From assembly GCF_000255655.1 (NCBI RefSeq), contig NZ_JH636434.1, forward strand, positions 108,977 to 172,976: DNA of 64,000 nucleotides, in the 5' to 3' direction. Positions within the stretch are counted from its first letter, which is position 1. The number at the start of each line of letters is the position of its first letter. This DNA is from Schlesneria paludicola DSM 18645 (lineage in GTDB: Bacteria > Planctomycetota > Planctomycetia > Planctomycetales > Planctomycetaceae). The notes beneath the pieces were generated by a model. It saw only the letters and a program-made list of their open reading frames with translations. It searched no databases and was not told where the DNA came from. Shown here piece after piece: positions 26,526 to 36,500 of the stretch. The position numbers were made by a program, and so were the translations under genes.

Positions 26526-27497
<972 letters not shown>

Positions 27498-27500
27498 TCG

Positions 27501-27516
27501 TTCAACAGGCTGCTAA
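27501..27516. repeat. Isolated tip of the ~97-bp dispersed repeat
   Basis: ttcaacaggctgctaa matches the right end of copy B (ttcaacaggctgttaa) at 15 of 16 positions, but no opposite arm is found within 100 bp. It is probably a decayed copy, just after the DUF1559 stop. Confidence 0.4.
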
Positions 27517-27612
27517 GACGCTTCGGCAAAGACGAGCAACGTTAGACATCCATCCTCGCCCGCTTGCAGGACCGCTCCATGCGATCGCTGGCATCATCAT
27601 GGAAAGCCCCGC

Positions 27613-28806
27613 ATGCGACTGCAATTGCGCAAAGTTTGGTTGATCGTGCATCGTTGGCTGGGGCTGACGGCGGGGCTCTTGTTTGCGCTCAGCGGACTGA
27701 CCGGCAGCCTGATCGTATTTGATCATGCCATCGACGAATGGCTCAATTCCGGCATCATGCTGACGCGGAATCAAGGATCGCCATTACCGCTGTCAAAGAT
27801 TCTCGCGGCCGCAGAAAAGGGGGCTGCTGCCCCGGGACGCGCCGTGAATATCTACTATCCGCGCGTCTCCAACGGCACTTTTACGCTGTACTTTCGCGAG
27901 CCAGACAATTCGAAAAAGGCCGACACGACGGAAGTCTTCGTCGATCCCGTCACGGCCGAGATTCTCGGTCAACGACCGCGAGAGAGTGGCTTGGTGGCCG
28001 TCATCTATCGCCTTCACTCAAAACTGCTTGCTGGCGAGACCGGGCAAGGTCTACTTGGTGGACTGGCAATGCTGGCGCTCGTTTCACTGACCAGTGGTTT
28101 GTTGCTGTGGTGGCCCTTGGTTCGGAAGAGCCTATGGACCGGCTTCGGCATCCGGAAGAGAATGAGGGTCTTCGACACGCACAAGTCCCTTGGGGCTTCG
28201 TTCTCTCCGATTCTCCTGTTGATTGTCACAACGGGCGTCTATCTGACTCTGCCCGACTTGATCAAGCCGGTGGTGACCGCGATTTCGCCCGTCACGAAGT
28301 TGCCCGGGAAGGTCAAATCAACCGTTCCCGATCCCCGCACGCCACCCATCGGCCCAGACGCGGCCGCGCAAGTGGCGCTAGAAACGATGCCTGACTGTCG
28401 CCTGATGTCCGTCGATCTGCCCCTCAAGTCCGACGACTCGTATCGCGTGTCCGTTCGGCAAGTCGGTGAAGTGGGGCAACTTCGCGGCGTCGGTCGGGTC
28501 TGGGTCGACCAGTACCAGGGCACCTGCCTGGCCACGCGCGATTGGAACAAATTCACGGCGTCCGACACGTTCTTTCGAATCCAGTTGGCACTGCATTCAG
28601 GCGATGCGTTCGGCATTGGGGGCCGCTGGCTCTTCTGCCTGGCCGGACTGGTCCCCGCGACTCTCTACGTGACAGGTTTCATGATGTGGCGACGACGAAC
28701 CAAACCTCCCGCGGCACGTCGTACGATTGCTGACGCTCAACTCGCCAGTTCGGCACATGACTCGTCCGAACTGGTCGCAGCAAATGAAGCGACCTCGACA
28801 CGGTAA
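27613..28806 (+). CDS. PepSY-associated TM protein (PiuB-like)
   Basis: A 397-residue protein with four predicted helices: WLGLTAGLLFALSGLTGSL at the start, a pair around GLLGGLAMLALVSLTSGLLL and FSPILLLIVTTGVYLTL, and FCLAGLVPATLYVTGFMMW at the end. Between them lie extracytoplasmic PepSY-like segments (KATTEVFVDPVTAE-type stretch TEVFVDPVTAEILG). Histidines in KVWLIVHRWLG, VIYRLHSKL, FDTHKSLG and QLALHSGD are at conserved positions for heme or metal handling. PiuB relatives are tied to siderophore iron reduction, but the role here is inferred. It is not clearly in an operon. Confidence 0.85.
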   Translation: MRLQLRKVWLIVHRWLGLTAGLLFALSGLTGSLIVFDHAIDEWLNSGIMLTRNQGSPLPLSKILAAAEKGAAAPGRAVNIYYPRVSNGTFTLYFREPDNSKKADTTEVFVDPVTAEILGQRPRESGLVAVIYRLHSKLLAGETGQGLLGGLAMLALVSLTSGLLLWWPLVRKSLWTGFGIRKRMRVFDTHKSLGASFSPILLLIVTTGVYLTLPDLIKPVVTAISPVTKLPGKVKSTVPDPRTPPIGPDAAAQVALETMPDCRLMSVDLPLKSDDSYRVSVRQVGEVGQLRGVGRVWVDQYQGTCLATRDWNKFTASDTFFRIQLALHSGDAFGIGGRWLFCLAGLVPATLYVTGFMMWRRRTKPPAARRTIADAQLASSAHDSSELVAANEATSTR

Positions 28807-29003
28807 CCCGCATCGCGGTGTCAATCCGCTCTCGAATGACTCGGAAGGTACTTTCGCACGCTTGAAGCCATCGGTGGTATTTATACTTTTCGGTTCGGTC
28901 ATTACTCTGCTCAGGACACCGAGCCTCTCGTCGGTTGTCGCTTGAGTCAAGACGTCAGGCAGGCCGTACGCGCCACCCATCCTTCAAGACCGGAATCATA
29001 CGA

Positions 29004-29798
29004 ATGTCGACCACCGAGATCCGCTTCACTGATGGAGCGGGCTATGAACGATACATGGGAAAATGGAGTCAGCTTGTCGGCGCTGCGTTCCTCGACTGGC
29101 TTGCTGCCAAACCCGGTTTACGATGGCTGGACGTTGGCTGCGGGAACGGCGCCTTTACGGAAATGCTCGTCGAGAAATGTGCACCCCGCTCTGTCCAGGG
29201 GATTGATCCGTCTGAGGAACAACTCGCGTTCGCCCGGATACGTCCCGCGTTGCAGCAAGCGCAGTTTCGCATCGGCGACGCGATGAAACTGCCATTTCCC
29301 GACGCCGCATTCGACGCAGCGGTTATGCCGCTCGTGATCTTCTTCGTTCCCGATCCGGCCAAGGGGGTTGCGGAAATGGCTCGAGTCGTCAGCCCTGGCG
29401 GAACCGTCTCTGCCTATGCGTGGGACATGGTGGGCGGCGGCTTTCCTTATGACGCGCTGCATGCGGAAATGCGTGCTCTGGGCGTGGCCGTTCCGGCACC
29501 GCCCAGCACGGATGCGTCGCGGATCGACAACCTTCGAGACTTGTGGATCAGTGAAGGTCTCGATTCCGTCGAAACACACGCGATCACCGTTCAGCGGACG
29601 TTCGCCGATTTCGACGACTATTGGTCGACAATCCACTTGGGTCCAAGCGTCGGTCGACAACTTTCCGCGATGCCACCAGACCAGCTTGCGAGCCTCAAAT
29701 CACGCATGGAGGTGCATCTGCCGGCAGACGCGACCGGCCAGATTACCTATCAGGCGCGAGCCAATGCCGTAAAGGGCCGAATGCCGATTTCGTTCTAA
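29004..29798 (+). CDS. Class I SAM-dependent methyltransferase
   Basis: A 264-residue protein from the ATG at 29004. Motif I is LRWLDVGCGNGAFTEML, followed by VQGIDPSEEQLAFARI, RIGDAMKLPFPDAAFDAAV and VVSPGGTVSAYAWDM: a Methyltransf_11-type fold. The N-terminal YERYMGKWSQLVGAAFLDWL and C-terminal portion resemble SAM methyltransferases acting on small molecules. The acceptor is unknown. It precedes an LRR gene on the same strand by about 107 bp. Confidence 0.82.
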   Translation: MSTTEIRFTDGAGYERYMGKWSQLVGAAFLDWLAAKPGLRWLDVGCGNGAFTEMLVEKCAPRSVQGIDPSEEQLAFARIRPALQQAQFRIGDAMKLPFPDAAFDAAVMPLVIFFVPDPAKGVAEMARVVSPGGTVSAYAWDMVGGGFPYDALHAEMRALGVAVPAPPSTDASRIDNLRDLWISEGLDSVETHAITVQRTFADFDDYWSTIHLGPSVGRQLSAMPPDQLASLKSRMEVHLPADATGQITYQARANAVKGRMPISF

Positions 29799-29905
29799 AA
29801 ACGAGACAACGGATGATTCTGGACCACCGACCGCCCCACGCCGCATTGCATCCGAATCGCAGTGGAACACCTTCCGGCATTTTTTTTTGTAAGATAGGTG
29901 ATCGG

Positions 29906-31024
29906 ATGAGGTTTGCCATGAATCTATTCGGCTCAAATACGACGGTGCGCATTGGCGGAATTAAGATGCACGATGCGACTCGCGCCGAGCTTGAATCGTC
30001 TGCATCGGTGCGCGATTTTCACGAGCTTGCGAAGCAGCCACGACTCGAGGTCTTACAATGCTCGGCCCCCGTACGCGACGCGGTGTGGAGTGTGCTAAAC
30101 GAACATTTCTGCACAGTGCGACCGGATGTTCAGATAAGAGTTTATGGTCATTATTCGGCGAATTGTGATCTTAACTTCGTACGCCTGTTGCCAAACGTTC
30201 GCCGTTTTGCGGCAGACTGCCTGATGCAAGCGAGTGGCATCGAGAGCATCGCCTTAATTCCAAATTTGGAAACATTGTCACTTGGCATCTTCGAACTTCA
30301 CGACTTCAACGTCCTCGAAAGCATTTCGCCAAAATTGGCGTCCCTGAGCCTCACCGCAACTCGATCGAAGAAACCGAGCCTTGCCCCTTTAAGGCGATTT
30401 CGCTCGCTCCGAAATCTTTATCTCGAGGGGCACTGCAAAGACATTGAAGTCATCAGTGACTTACCAGATCTTGAGAAAGTCACACTAAGATCCATCACGA
30501 CACCTGACGTTGGCTACCTGTCGAAATTACCCACGCTCCGTTCGCTCGCGATCAAACTCGGTGGAATTCGAAACTTCAAAGCGATCGAAGGGATGCAGAG
30601 CATTCAGTATCTCGAGCTATGGCAGATCCGCGATCTACACGACATTCAGTTCATCTCGACGCTGCCGGGCCTTCAATACTTCTTTCTACAATCTCTACCG
30701 CACATCGCCCAGCTTCCTCGGCTAAGCGATTCAAGAAGCCTGCGGCGGGTTGGAATCGAAAACCTCAAGGCACTTCATGATTTCACGGCGTTGGAAACAG
30801 CACCAGCTCTTAAAGAGTTTTTTCTCATCGACGGACGTAAGCAAATTCCTCAGCAGCTTCTACCCGTACTGAACAATCCAAACCTTCGACGGGCGAGCGC
30901 GTTTTTCGGTAGCGAGCGCAAAAACGCAGAGTTTCTGCAACTGCGAGACAAATACGGAAAATCAGAAATGATTCCCTCGGAACCTTTAAGTTCCGAAGAC
31001 AGCCCAATGAACGGTCATGGATGA
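29906..31024 (+). CDS. Leucine-rich-repeat protein, cytoplasmic
   Basis: About 372 residues from the ATG at 29906; an ATG at 29918 with a ggatgagg ribosome-binding site is a good alternative. Earlier in-frame sequence overlaps the methyltransferase and is rejected. From about residue 80 there are irregular leucine-rich repeats (IPNLETLSLGIFELHDFNVL, LRRFRSLRNLYLEG, DLPDLEKVTLRS, LPTLRSLAIKLGG). No signal peptide or enzyme motif is seen. The family is likely one of the many planctomycete LRR proteins used for protein binding. A nine-base T-run lies shortly upstream. Codon use appears less GC-rich than the neighbours. Confidence 0.65.
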   Translation: MRFAMNLFGSNTTVRIGGIKMHDATRAELESSASVRDFHELAKQPRLEVLQCSAPVRDAVWSVLNEHFCTVRPDVQIRVYGHYSANCDLNFVRLLPNVRRFAADCLMQASGIESIALIPNLETLSLGIFELHDFNVLESISPKLASLSLTATRSKKPSLAPLRRFRSLRNLYLEGHCKDIEVISDLPDLEKVTLRSITTPDVGYLSKLPTLRSLAIKLGGIRNFKAIEGMQSIQYLELWQIRDLHDIQFISTLPGLQYFFLQSLPHIAQLPRLSDSRSLRRVGIENLKALHDFTALETAPALKEFFLIDGRKQIPQQLLPVLNNPNLRRASAFFGSERKNAEFLQLRDKYGKSEMIPSEPLSSEDSPMNGHG

Positions 31025-31160
31025 AGATCCTGCTGTTGTGAGAAGTTCATCGGCTGGATATCGGCGACTTGTTAAACGTGTCATTTCCAACAGATGACAA
31101 GTGACAGGAAGATTATGCCTTTATTGACACAGAGCGCGCGAGATCTGGGGACAATGCCGA

Positions 31161-31715
31161 ATGGAACAACCAAAACGCATTGGGTGCCGAACTGTTTTGC
31201 TCTTCATTTGTGCGATATGCCTGATCGCAATCGTCGGCCTCGTTTGGGAAATTCGACAAATTGCGATCCGACTTGAAGGCACACGTCCGCAAAAGATCAA
31301 CCGAAACCACTTCCACGTCGTCGTCTTTCCGAAAAGGTGCGAACCCCCGCTCAAACGTGCCGTCTTTCTGACGTTGGATGAGCTCATGGAAAACGATGAA
31401 CGGATGAGGGACAAGTTCGAGGTTCTCTTCGGTGACAATCCCGTCAGCATGGAATCGGCCCGTTTCACAGCCGTTCCGGATGAAGACCGCGAACAGCACG
31501 ACATCGAAGCGCTCAATCGACAATTTCAGTTGTGGGGTGACAAGACAGATTGGAAACGCGTCGAGTTTTTTATCAACCGACGCGGCAATCAAGGCGAGTC
31601 CGTCGTGAAGCTGAAGTTGCACACGCGTCGAGGCGATCGCCTCGAATATCTGTATCGGGTCACCCCCGATGGACGGGTAATTCCCGTGTGGGAACTTTTC
31701 TATAACCGCATCTGA
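31161..31715 (+). CDS. Membrane-anchored hypothetical protein
   Basis: A 184-residue protein. One N-terminal helix (VLLFICAICLIAIVGLVW) anchors a ~155-residue soluble domain rich in charged residues (FHVVVFPKRCEPPLKRAVFL, KLKLHTRRGDRLEYLYRV). I recognise no family. It follows the LRR gene by 136 bp on the same strand and converges on the HdeD-like gene. A partner role with the LRR protein is possible, but only from position. Confidence 0.55.
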   Translation: MEQPKRIGCRTVLLFICAICLIAIVGLVWEIRQIAIRLEGTRPQKINRNHFHVVVFPKRCEPPLKRAVFLTLDELMENDERMRDKFEVLFGDNPVSMESARFTAVPDEDREQHDIEALNRQFQLWGDKTDWKRVEFFINRRGNQGESVVKLKLHTRRGDRLEYLYRVTPDGRVIPVWELFYNRI

Positions 31716-31861
31716 AATTGATTCGACACGGCTACGGGACTCGGGTTCCGCACGGATTCAAAACCACCCGCATCACTTGATGAGTCCCACGGTAACTTCT
31801 CTTCAAAAAAACGGGGCGGATTCCAGAAAACATTGCGTCCCACGTGCGAAGACGGTGTCCG

Positions 31862-32488
31862 TCATACCCGCTGATCAATACGACGAGAGAGACGTCGTAG
31901 TCGCTCGGCGACGAACAAGAGGACTCCACCTAGGATCAACGCGACCACCGCAATCAGCCACGAAATGGCCACGACGCCCGTGCTTGGCCAAATGACCAGG
32001 ATCAACCCGATCAGGACGAGAACCGCACCAAGGATCGCGAACAAGCGACTTGATTCGGCATCCTCGCCTTGACTTCGGTTTGACAGAAACAGGCCAATCC
32101 CCTGCAGCAGCGCCCAAGCACCGACGAGCGTCAGGAAGACCCTCACGCTGAGCGTCGTCCAAAAGAGTAAGATCGCGCCGACCATCAAACTGACGATCGA
32201 GAACAGGGGAAATCCGTTGCGACCACCCGAGCGGAATGCCCCGATCACGCCAAGCAGTCCGTCGAACAGGAAGTATGCCCCCAGAATATTGACCAGGACA
32301 CTGATCGTCTTCTGCGGCCAAAACAGCGCGACAACCGCCAACCCCACCGCCAGCACACCCCGAATCAGGAACCACCACCACACGTCGTTCAGGCGTTCGC
32401 CGACGCGTTCCCTGGCGACGTAAGCCACTTGTCGCAGCTTTTCGCGGTGTTCCACAATCGGATCATCTGGCAATGGAGCTTCCGACAT
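31862..32488 (-). CDS. HdeD/DUF308 family membrane protein
   Basis: A 208-residue protein with six predicted helices, for example WWWFLIRGVLAVGLAVVALF, LVNILGAYFLFDGLLGVIGA and FAILGAVLVLIGLILVIWPS. The internal repeat of paired helices and WPQKTISVLVNILGAY fit the HdeD/DUF308 family. HdeD helps acid resistance in E. coli, but most members have no known function. A strong agggagagg ribosome-binding site precedes the ATG. It begins 37 bp after the TIGR03067-type gene on the same strand, so the two probably form an operon. Confidence 0.82.
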   Translation of the reverse strand: MSEAPLPDDPIVEHREKLRQVAYVARERVGERLNDVWWWFLIRGVLAVGLAVVALFWPQKTISVLVNILGAYFLFDGLLGVIGAFRSGGRNGFPLFSIVSLMVGAILLFWTTLSVRVFLTLVGAWALLQGIGLFLSNRSQGEDAESSRLFAILGAVLVLIGLILVIWPSTGVVAISWLIAVVALILGGVLLFVAERLRRLSRRIDQRV

Positions 32489-32525
32489 GGGCCTCTCCCT
32501 GAAATTTCAATACCGTCACGAATAG

Positions 32526-33365
32526 TTATTCCACCTTCGACGCGCGGCCAAGTCGCCCCATGTAGTCCACGAAGATCAAGTCGTTCTCAGAGATTGAGCG
32601 GACCGTAAATGGCATCGTGTGATTCACGCGATCAGGATGCAATGAAGCCGTACAAAGCAGACTCAGCGTCCCTCGTTTGACCACCCAAGTTCCGTTTGAA
32701 ACTGGCGTTCGCACGAAGACCTTTTGGAAAAGTCGCAACTCTTGGACTTCACGGATCGTCGACCAGGTGCCGTTGCTGCGAATTGTCAGCACAAGCGATC
32801 CAATGTCGTCGCGATACCGCCATGCCCCCGGCAGCATCTTCGTCAGTTCTTCGTCCGACAGAATTTTTGAGCCGCCCGTCAGCGGTGGTGAGTGCGGTGC
32901 TTTCGCGCTCGCGTCCGCGACCGACATTTTCTTCAGGACCATCAGCATTCGCTTAGATCCCTTTTTGGCCGAAAACTCTGTTGGCTGTGCACCGTCGGCG
33001 GCGTCGGACAGGCAGACAACAAGCTTGCCTTCATCAAATCGATAGATTCCCAGGACTTCTTTTTTGTCCCGGCTCAACAGGTCAATCCCTTTCGGGAACT
33101 GCGTGGGATCGATCTCAAAAACTCGGGCGTGCTTTTTTCCATCCTCGGGAGACTTGTACGTCAGTGAGTTGTCGATGATCTCAAATCGACCACCGGAGGG
33201 AAGCCATTCTCGGATCGCATCGGGAGGAATGACGTGACCATCTTCGACTAGTTCGATCACCTCCCAGTGTCCCTGAAATGGTTTCAGTTCGGCGTCATTC
33301 TCTGCGGCACGCAGGGACGTCACCAGCGCGAGGCACATCAGACACATTTGTAGAGCGCGTTTCAT
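32526..33365 (-). CDS. Exported TIGR03067-type protein
   Basis: A 279-residue protein with a signal peptide (ALQMCLMCLALVTSLRAAEN). The domain starting FQGHWEVIELVEDGHVIPP, with GKLVVCLSDAADGAQPTEF and MLMVLKKM, is the TIGR03067 repeat pattern, found largely in planctomycetes. It normally ends in a beta-barrel strand. A C-terminal ~110 residues (MLPGAWRYRDDIGSLVLTI) form a second lipocalin-like half. Function is unknown; small-ligand binding is a guess. Likely operon with the HdeD-like gene downstream. Confidence 0.78.
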   Translation of the reverse strand: MKRALQMCLMCLALVTSLRAAENDAELKPFQGHWEVIELVEDGHVIPPDAIREWLPSGGRFEIIDNSLTYKSPEDGKKHARVFEIDPTQFPKGIDLLSRDKKEVLGIYRFDEGKLVVCLSDAADGAQPTEFSAKKGSKRMLMVLKKMSVADASAKAPHSPPLTGGSKILSDEELTKMLPGAWRYRDDIGSLVLTIRSNGTWSTIREVQELRLFQKVFVRTPVSNGTWVVKRGTLSLLCTASLHPDRVNHTMPFTVRSISENDLIFVDYMGRLGRASKVE

Positions 33366-33693
33366 TCGTCAGACTCCATTCTAGAATGAGAATATTTGAA
33401 GCTTCGACGGGTTCGTGAGGGATCGAATACGAATGCCTGATTCATGAACGAGCCCATCCCGAAATCCCACTCGTCGCAAATTCCCGACGAGTAGACGCAA
33501 TGTATACCAGAACATCCACTTTGTCCCAAAGTGCTACGAGGTGGATCACACATAAAATTCTGCTCGCGGCAGCACGCGCGTCGAATGTTAATCTTTTGCG
33601 GTCGCCCCAATTCTGATTCCGATTCCCTAATCCAGCCACGATCGACTACGATTCTCTGTCGGGATTTTGATTCTCTTTCCTGGTTATCGACCT
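33366..33693. other. Divergent intergenic region with a small hairpin
   Basis: This 328-bp gap separates the divergent TIGR03067 and cytochrome genes. A perfect 8-bp hairpin (actcgtcg at 33469-33476, cgacgagt at 33485-33492) lies in it. I see no clear promoter boxes and no gene. Confidence 0.35.
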
Positions 33694-36492
33694 ATGAGAC
33701 TTCGCCCGAAAAGCCATCTGGTGTTCATCGGACTGATCGTCGTCGCCACAGGTATGACGTCGTCAGGGTTTGCGCTGGCGCAGCAGTCAGCTGAAGCCGC
33801 CACAGCAAATTCCCCTTCGTTCTCCGCCGATATTCAGCCATTGCTCAAAGACAAGTGTGGGAAGTGTCATGGCGCTCAGACTCAGAAAGGCGAGCTGGCA
33901 CTGCACACGCCAGCGATGATCGAAAAAGGGAGCGAATCGGGTGCGGTGGTGCTCGCCGGCAATTCGGCGGGAAGCCGCTTGTTCGAGGTCGTGAAGCACG
34001 GAGAAATGCCTCCCGACCAGCAGGGCACGCTTTCCGAAGCAGAAGTGGAATTGATTCGCCGATGGATCGATGACGGGGCATCATTTGGCCAGGAAGCGGC
34101 CACGCAACCGCGGGCCGTCACCCAGCACGATGTGACCCCGATCTTGCTCCTGCGGTGTACGGCCTGCCATGGGCGCCACCAACAATCGGGGGGACTGGAT
34201 CTTCGTGATCGAGCGGCGATGCTTAAGGGGGGGAAATCGGGGCCCGCGATCGTCTTGGGAAAGCCCGACGAGAGTCTCTTGCTTAAACGAGTCCGCGCTG
34301 AAGAAATGCCGCCGCATCAGCGTTTAACCGAAGTTTCCGTCAAACCGATGGAACTCGAAGAGCTCAAAATAATCACGCGCTGGATTGAGTCGGGCGCACC
34401 GCTGGCTGACGAACCACCTGACCTCGCCGCAACACCAGAAGATCCACTCGTTCGCCAACAGGACAAAGAGTTCTGGTCCTTCCGCCCACCCCAGCCCGTC
34501 ACAATCCCCGCCTTGCGTAGTCTGTCGAACGTCTCGGCCACGAATCCTTTGAGGTCACCGATTGACGTACTTGTGGCTCAGCAACTTCAAACCAAGGCAC
34601 TTTCGCTCTCGGAATCCACAGACCGAGCGACGCTGCTGCGACGCTTGACATTCGATCTGATCGGTCTGCCGCCAACCCCTGAAGAAACCGATGAGTTTCT
34701 TGCGGATCAGTCGGCCGACGCTTACGAGCGACTGATCGATCGCTTGCTGGCATCGCCACGATACGGCGAGCGGTGGGGAACGCACTGGCTGGGTGTCGCG
34801 GGTTACGCCGACTGCGAAGGAAGGCGCGAGCAGCATTTGCCTCGTCCCGCCGCCTGGAGATATCGTGACTATGTCATCCGATCATTGAATGACGACAAAC
34901 CATACGATCGCTTCTTGCTCGAACAGATCGCCGGAGATGAACTGGCAGATTACGAGCACGCCCCCCGGATCACGCAGCAACTGGAAGACAATCTGGTCGC
35001 GACGGCGTTTCTACGGTTGGCTCCCGATCCAACCTGGGCCAATTTGACCGGCTTCGTGCCGGATCGATTGGAAGTCACGGCCGATTCCATTGATGTGCTG
35101 ACGGCCGGCGTGATGGGAATGACCTTTAAATGTGCCCGCTGCCACACGCATAAATTCGATCCGATTCCCCAGCGCGACTATTATCGTCTGGTCGCGATTT
35201 TTAAAGGGGCGTACGATGAACACGACTGGCTGAAGCCACAGCTCAAGTCGTTCGGCGGTGCGATGAGTGCCGGGATGGGCGAGCGATTGCTCCCCTACGT
35301 CACCACGGACGAGCGGCAACGCTGGGAGGCACATCAAGCCGAAATTCAACGACAACTGGACGAACTTGCGAAGTCTCCTTCGACACCCGACGTACAGCAG
35401 AAGATCAAAGATCTCGAAGCAAAACGGCAACCCGAACCGCGGATCATGGCGCTGTGGGATCGGGGCGAGCCTTCGCCGACCTACATGTACCGCCGTGGGA
35501 ATTACCTGACACCCGGTTCGTTTGTAGCTCCAGGCGTTCCTGCCATTTTGAATGGTGATACTCCATTCGAAATCACTCCCCCCTGGCCCGGCGCCAAATC
35601 GACTGGACGGCGTCTGGCCTTTGCGAAGTGGCTGATCGCACCGCAACAGCCGCTCACCGCGCGAGTGATGGTCAACCGAATCTGGAAACATCACTTCGGC
35701 CAGGGAATCGTTCGCAGTTTGGGAAATTTTGGAAAGACCGGTGATCGTCCAACGCATCCAGAATTACTCGACCACCTCGCGCTCAACTTCATTCGTCACG
35801 AATGGTCCCTCAAATCCGTGCATCGCGAACTGGTGTCAACGACCACCTATCGCCAGAGTTCATCAATTTCCTCCGTGGCCAAAGTGGCTGACTCGGCAAA
35901 CTGGTTGCTGTCAAGAATGCCGCTGCAGCGGCTCGATGCCGAACAATTGCGAGATTCAATCGCCTTGCTTGCCGGAGAGTTGATTGAAACTGGTGGCGGA
36001 CCTTCTGAGCCCGTTCTGATTCGCGGGGACGGACTCGTGTTGAGCGGCCGTCGTCGCAGCATCTACGCGGAACAGCTTCGCAAGCACCCGCCATCGCTCA
36101 TGGAGAGTTTCGATCTTCCCGCCATGAATCCGAATTGCCTGCAAAGAACCGATTCTCTGGTCCCCACCCAAGCACTCCATCTGTGGAACGATGCCGCGAT
36201 TCGACGCCTGGCCACACAGTTTGCAGATCGCGTCTGGCGGAACGTGTATGACCGGAATCCGAATGCCTCGGACGCCGATCAAATCGTGGAAGTCTATCGC
36301 ATCGCGTTAACTCGGACGCCTCGCCCTGACGAACTTGCGGCGTGCGAACTGGCACTCGCGCAGCTTCGCGACAACTGGCGATCATCGGCGACGTCAGACA
36401 AAATCTCCAATCGTGATGAGGCATCCCGCCGCGCCCTGGCGACCCTGTGTCATACGATTTTGAACTCCGCCGATTTCCTTTACCTCGACTGA
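33694..36492 (+). CDS. Planctomycete cytochrome c protein, DUF1549/DUF1553
   Basis: A 932-residue protein from ATG 33694 (an in-frame TTG at 33667 is less likely). The signal peptide is VFIGLIVVATGMTSSGFALA. Two PSCyt1-type heme-binding CxxCH motifs follow: CGKCHG and CTACHG. DUF1549 begins near DVLVAQQLQTKALSLS, with AGYADCEGRREQ and the cysteine block FKCARCHTHKFDPIPQRDY. DUF1553 forms the C-terminus (RVMVNRIWKHHFGQGIVRSL, NPNCLQRTDSLVPTQALHL). Function is unknown; the protein probably acts in the periplasm, possibly on complex polysaccharides. It pairs with the DUF1501 gene starting nine bp downstream, a standard arrangement in this phylum. Confidence 0.93.
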   Translation: MRLRPKSHLVFIGLIVVATGMTSSGFALAQQSAEAATANSPSFSADIQPLLKDKCGKCHGAQTQKGELALHTPAMIEKGSESGAVVLAGNSAGSRLFEVVKHGEMPPDQQGTLSEAEVELIRRWIDDGASFGQEAATQPRAVTQHDVTPILLLRCTACHGRHQQSGGLDLRDRAAMLKGGKSGPAIVLGKPDESLLLKRVRAEEMPPHQRLTEVSVKPMELEELKIITRWIESGAPLADEPPDLAATPEDPLVRQQDKEFWSFRPPQPVTIPALRSLSNVSATNPLRSPIDVLVAQQLQTKALSLSESTDRATLLRRLTFDLIGLPPTPEETDEFLADQSADAYERLIDRLLASPRYGERWGTHWLGVAGYADCEGRREQHLPRPAAWRYRDYVIRSLNDDKPYDRFLLEQIAGDELADYEHAPRITQQLEDNLVATAFLRLAPDPTWANLTGFVPDRLEVTADSIDVLTAGVMGMTFKCARCHTHKFDPIPQRDYYRLVAIFKGAYDEHDWLKPQLKSFGGAMSAGMGERLLPYVTTDERQRWEAHQAEIQRQLDELAKSPSTPDVQQKIKDLEAKRQPEPRIMALWDRGEPSPTYMYRRGNYLTPGSFVAPGVPAILNGDTPFEITPPWPGAKSTGRRLAFAKWLIAPQQPLTARVMVNRIWKHHFGQGIVRSLGNFGKTGDRPTHPELLDHLALNFIRHEWSLKSVHRELVSTTTYRQSSSISSVAKVADSANWLLSRMPLQRLDAEQLRDSIALLAGELIETGGGPSEPVLIRGDGLVLSGRRRSIYAEQLRKHPPSLMESFDLPAMNPNCLQRTDSLVPTQALHLWNDAAIRRLATQFADRVWRNVYDRNPNASDADQIVEVYRIALTRTPRPDELAACELALAQLRDNWRSSATSDKISNRDEASRRALATLCHTILNSADFLYLD

Positions 36493-36500
36493 GGCCCTCA

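Noticed and set aside
29621-29905. Upstream extension of the LRR gene
   Set aside because: It would overlap the methyltransferase in another frame; better starts with ribosome-binding sites exist at 29906 and 29918.
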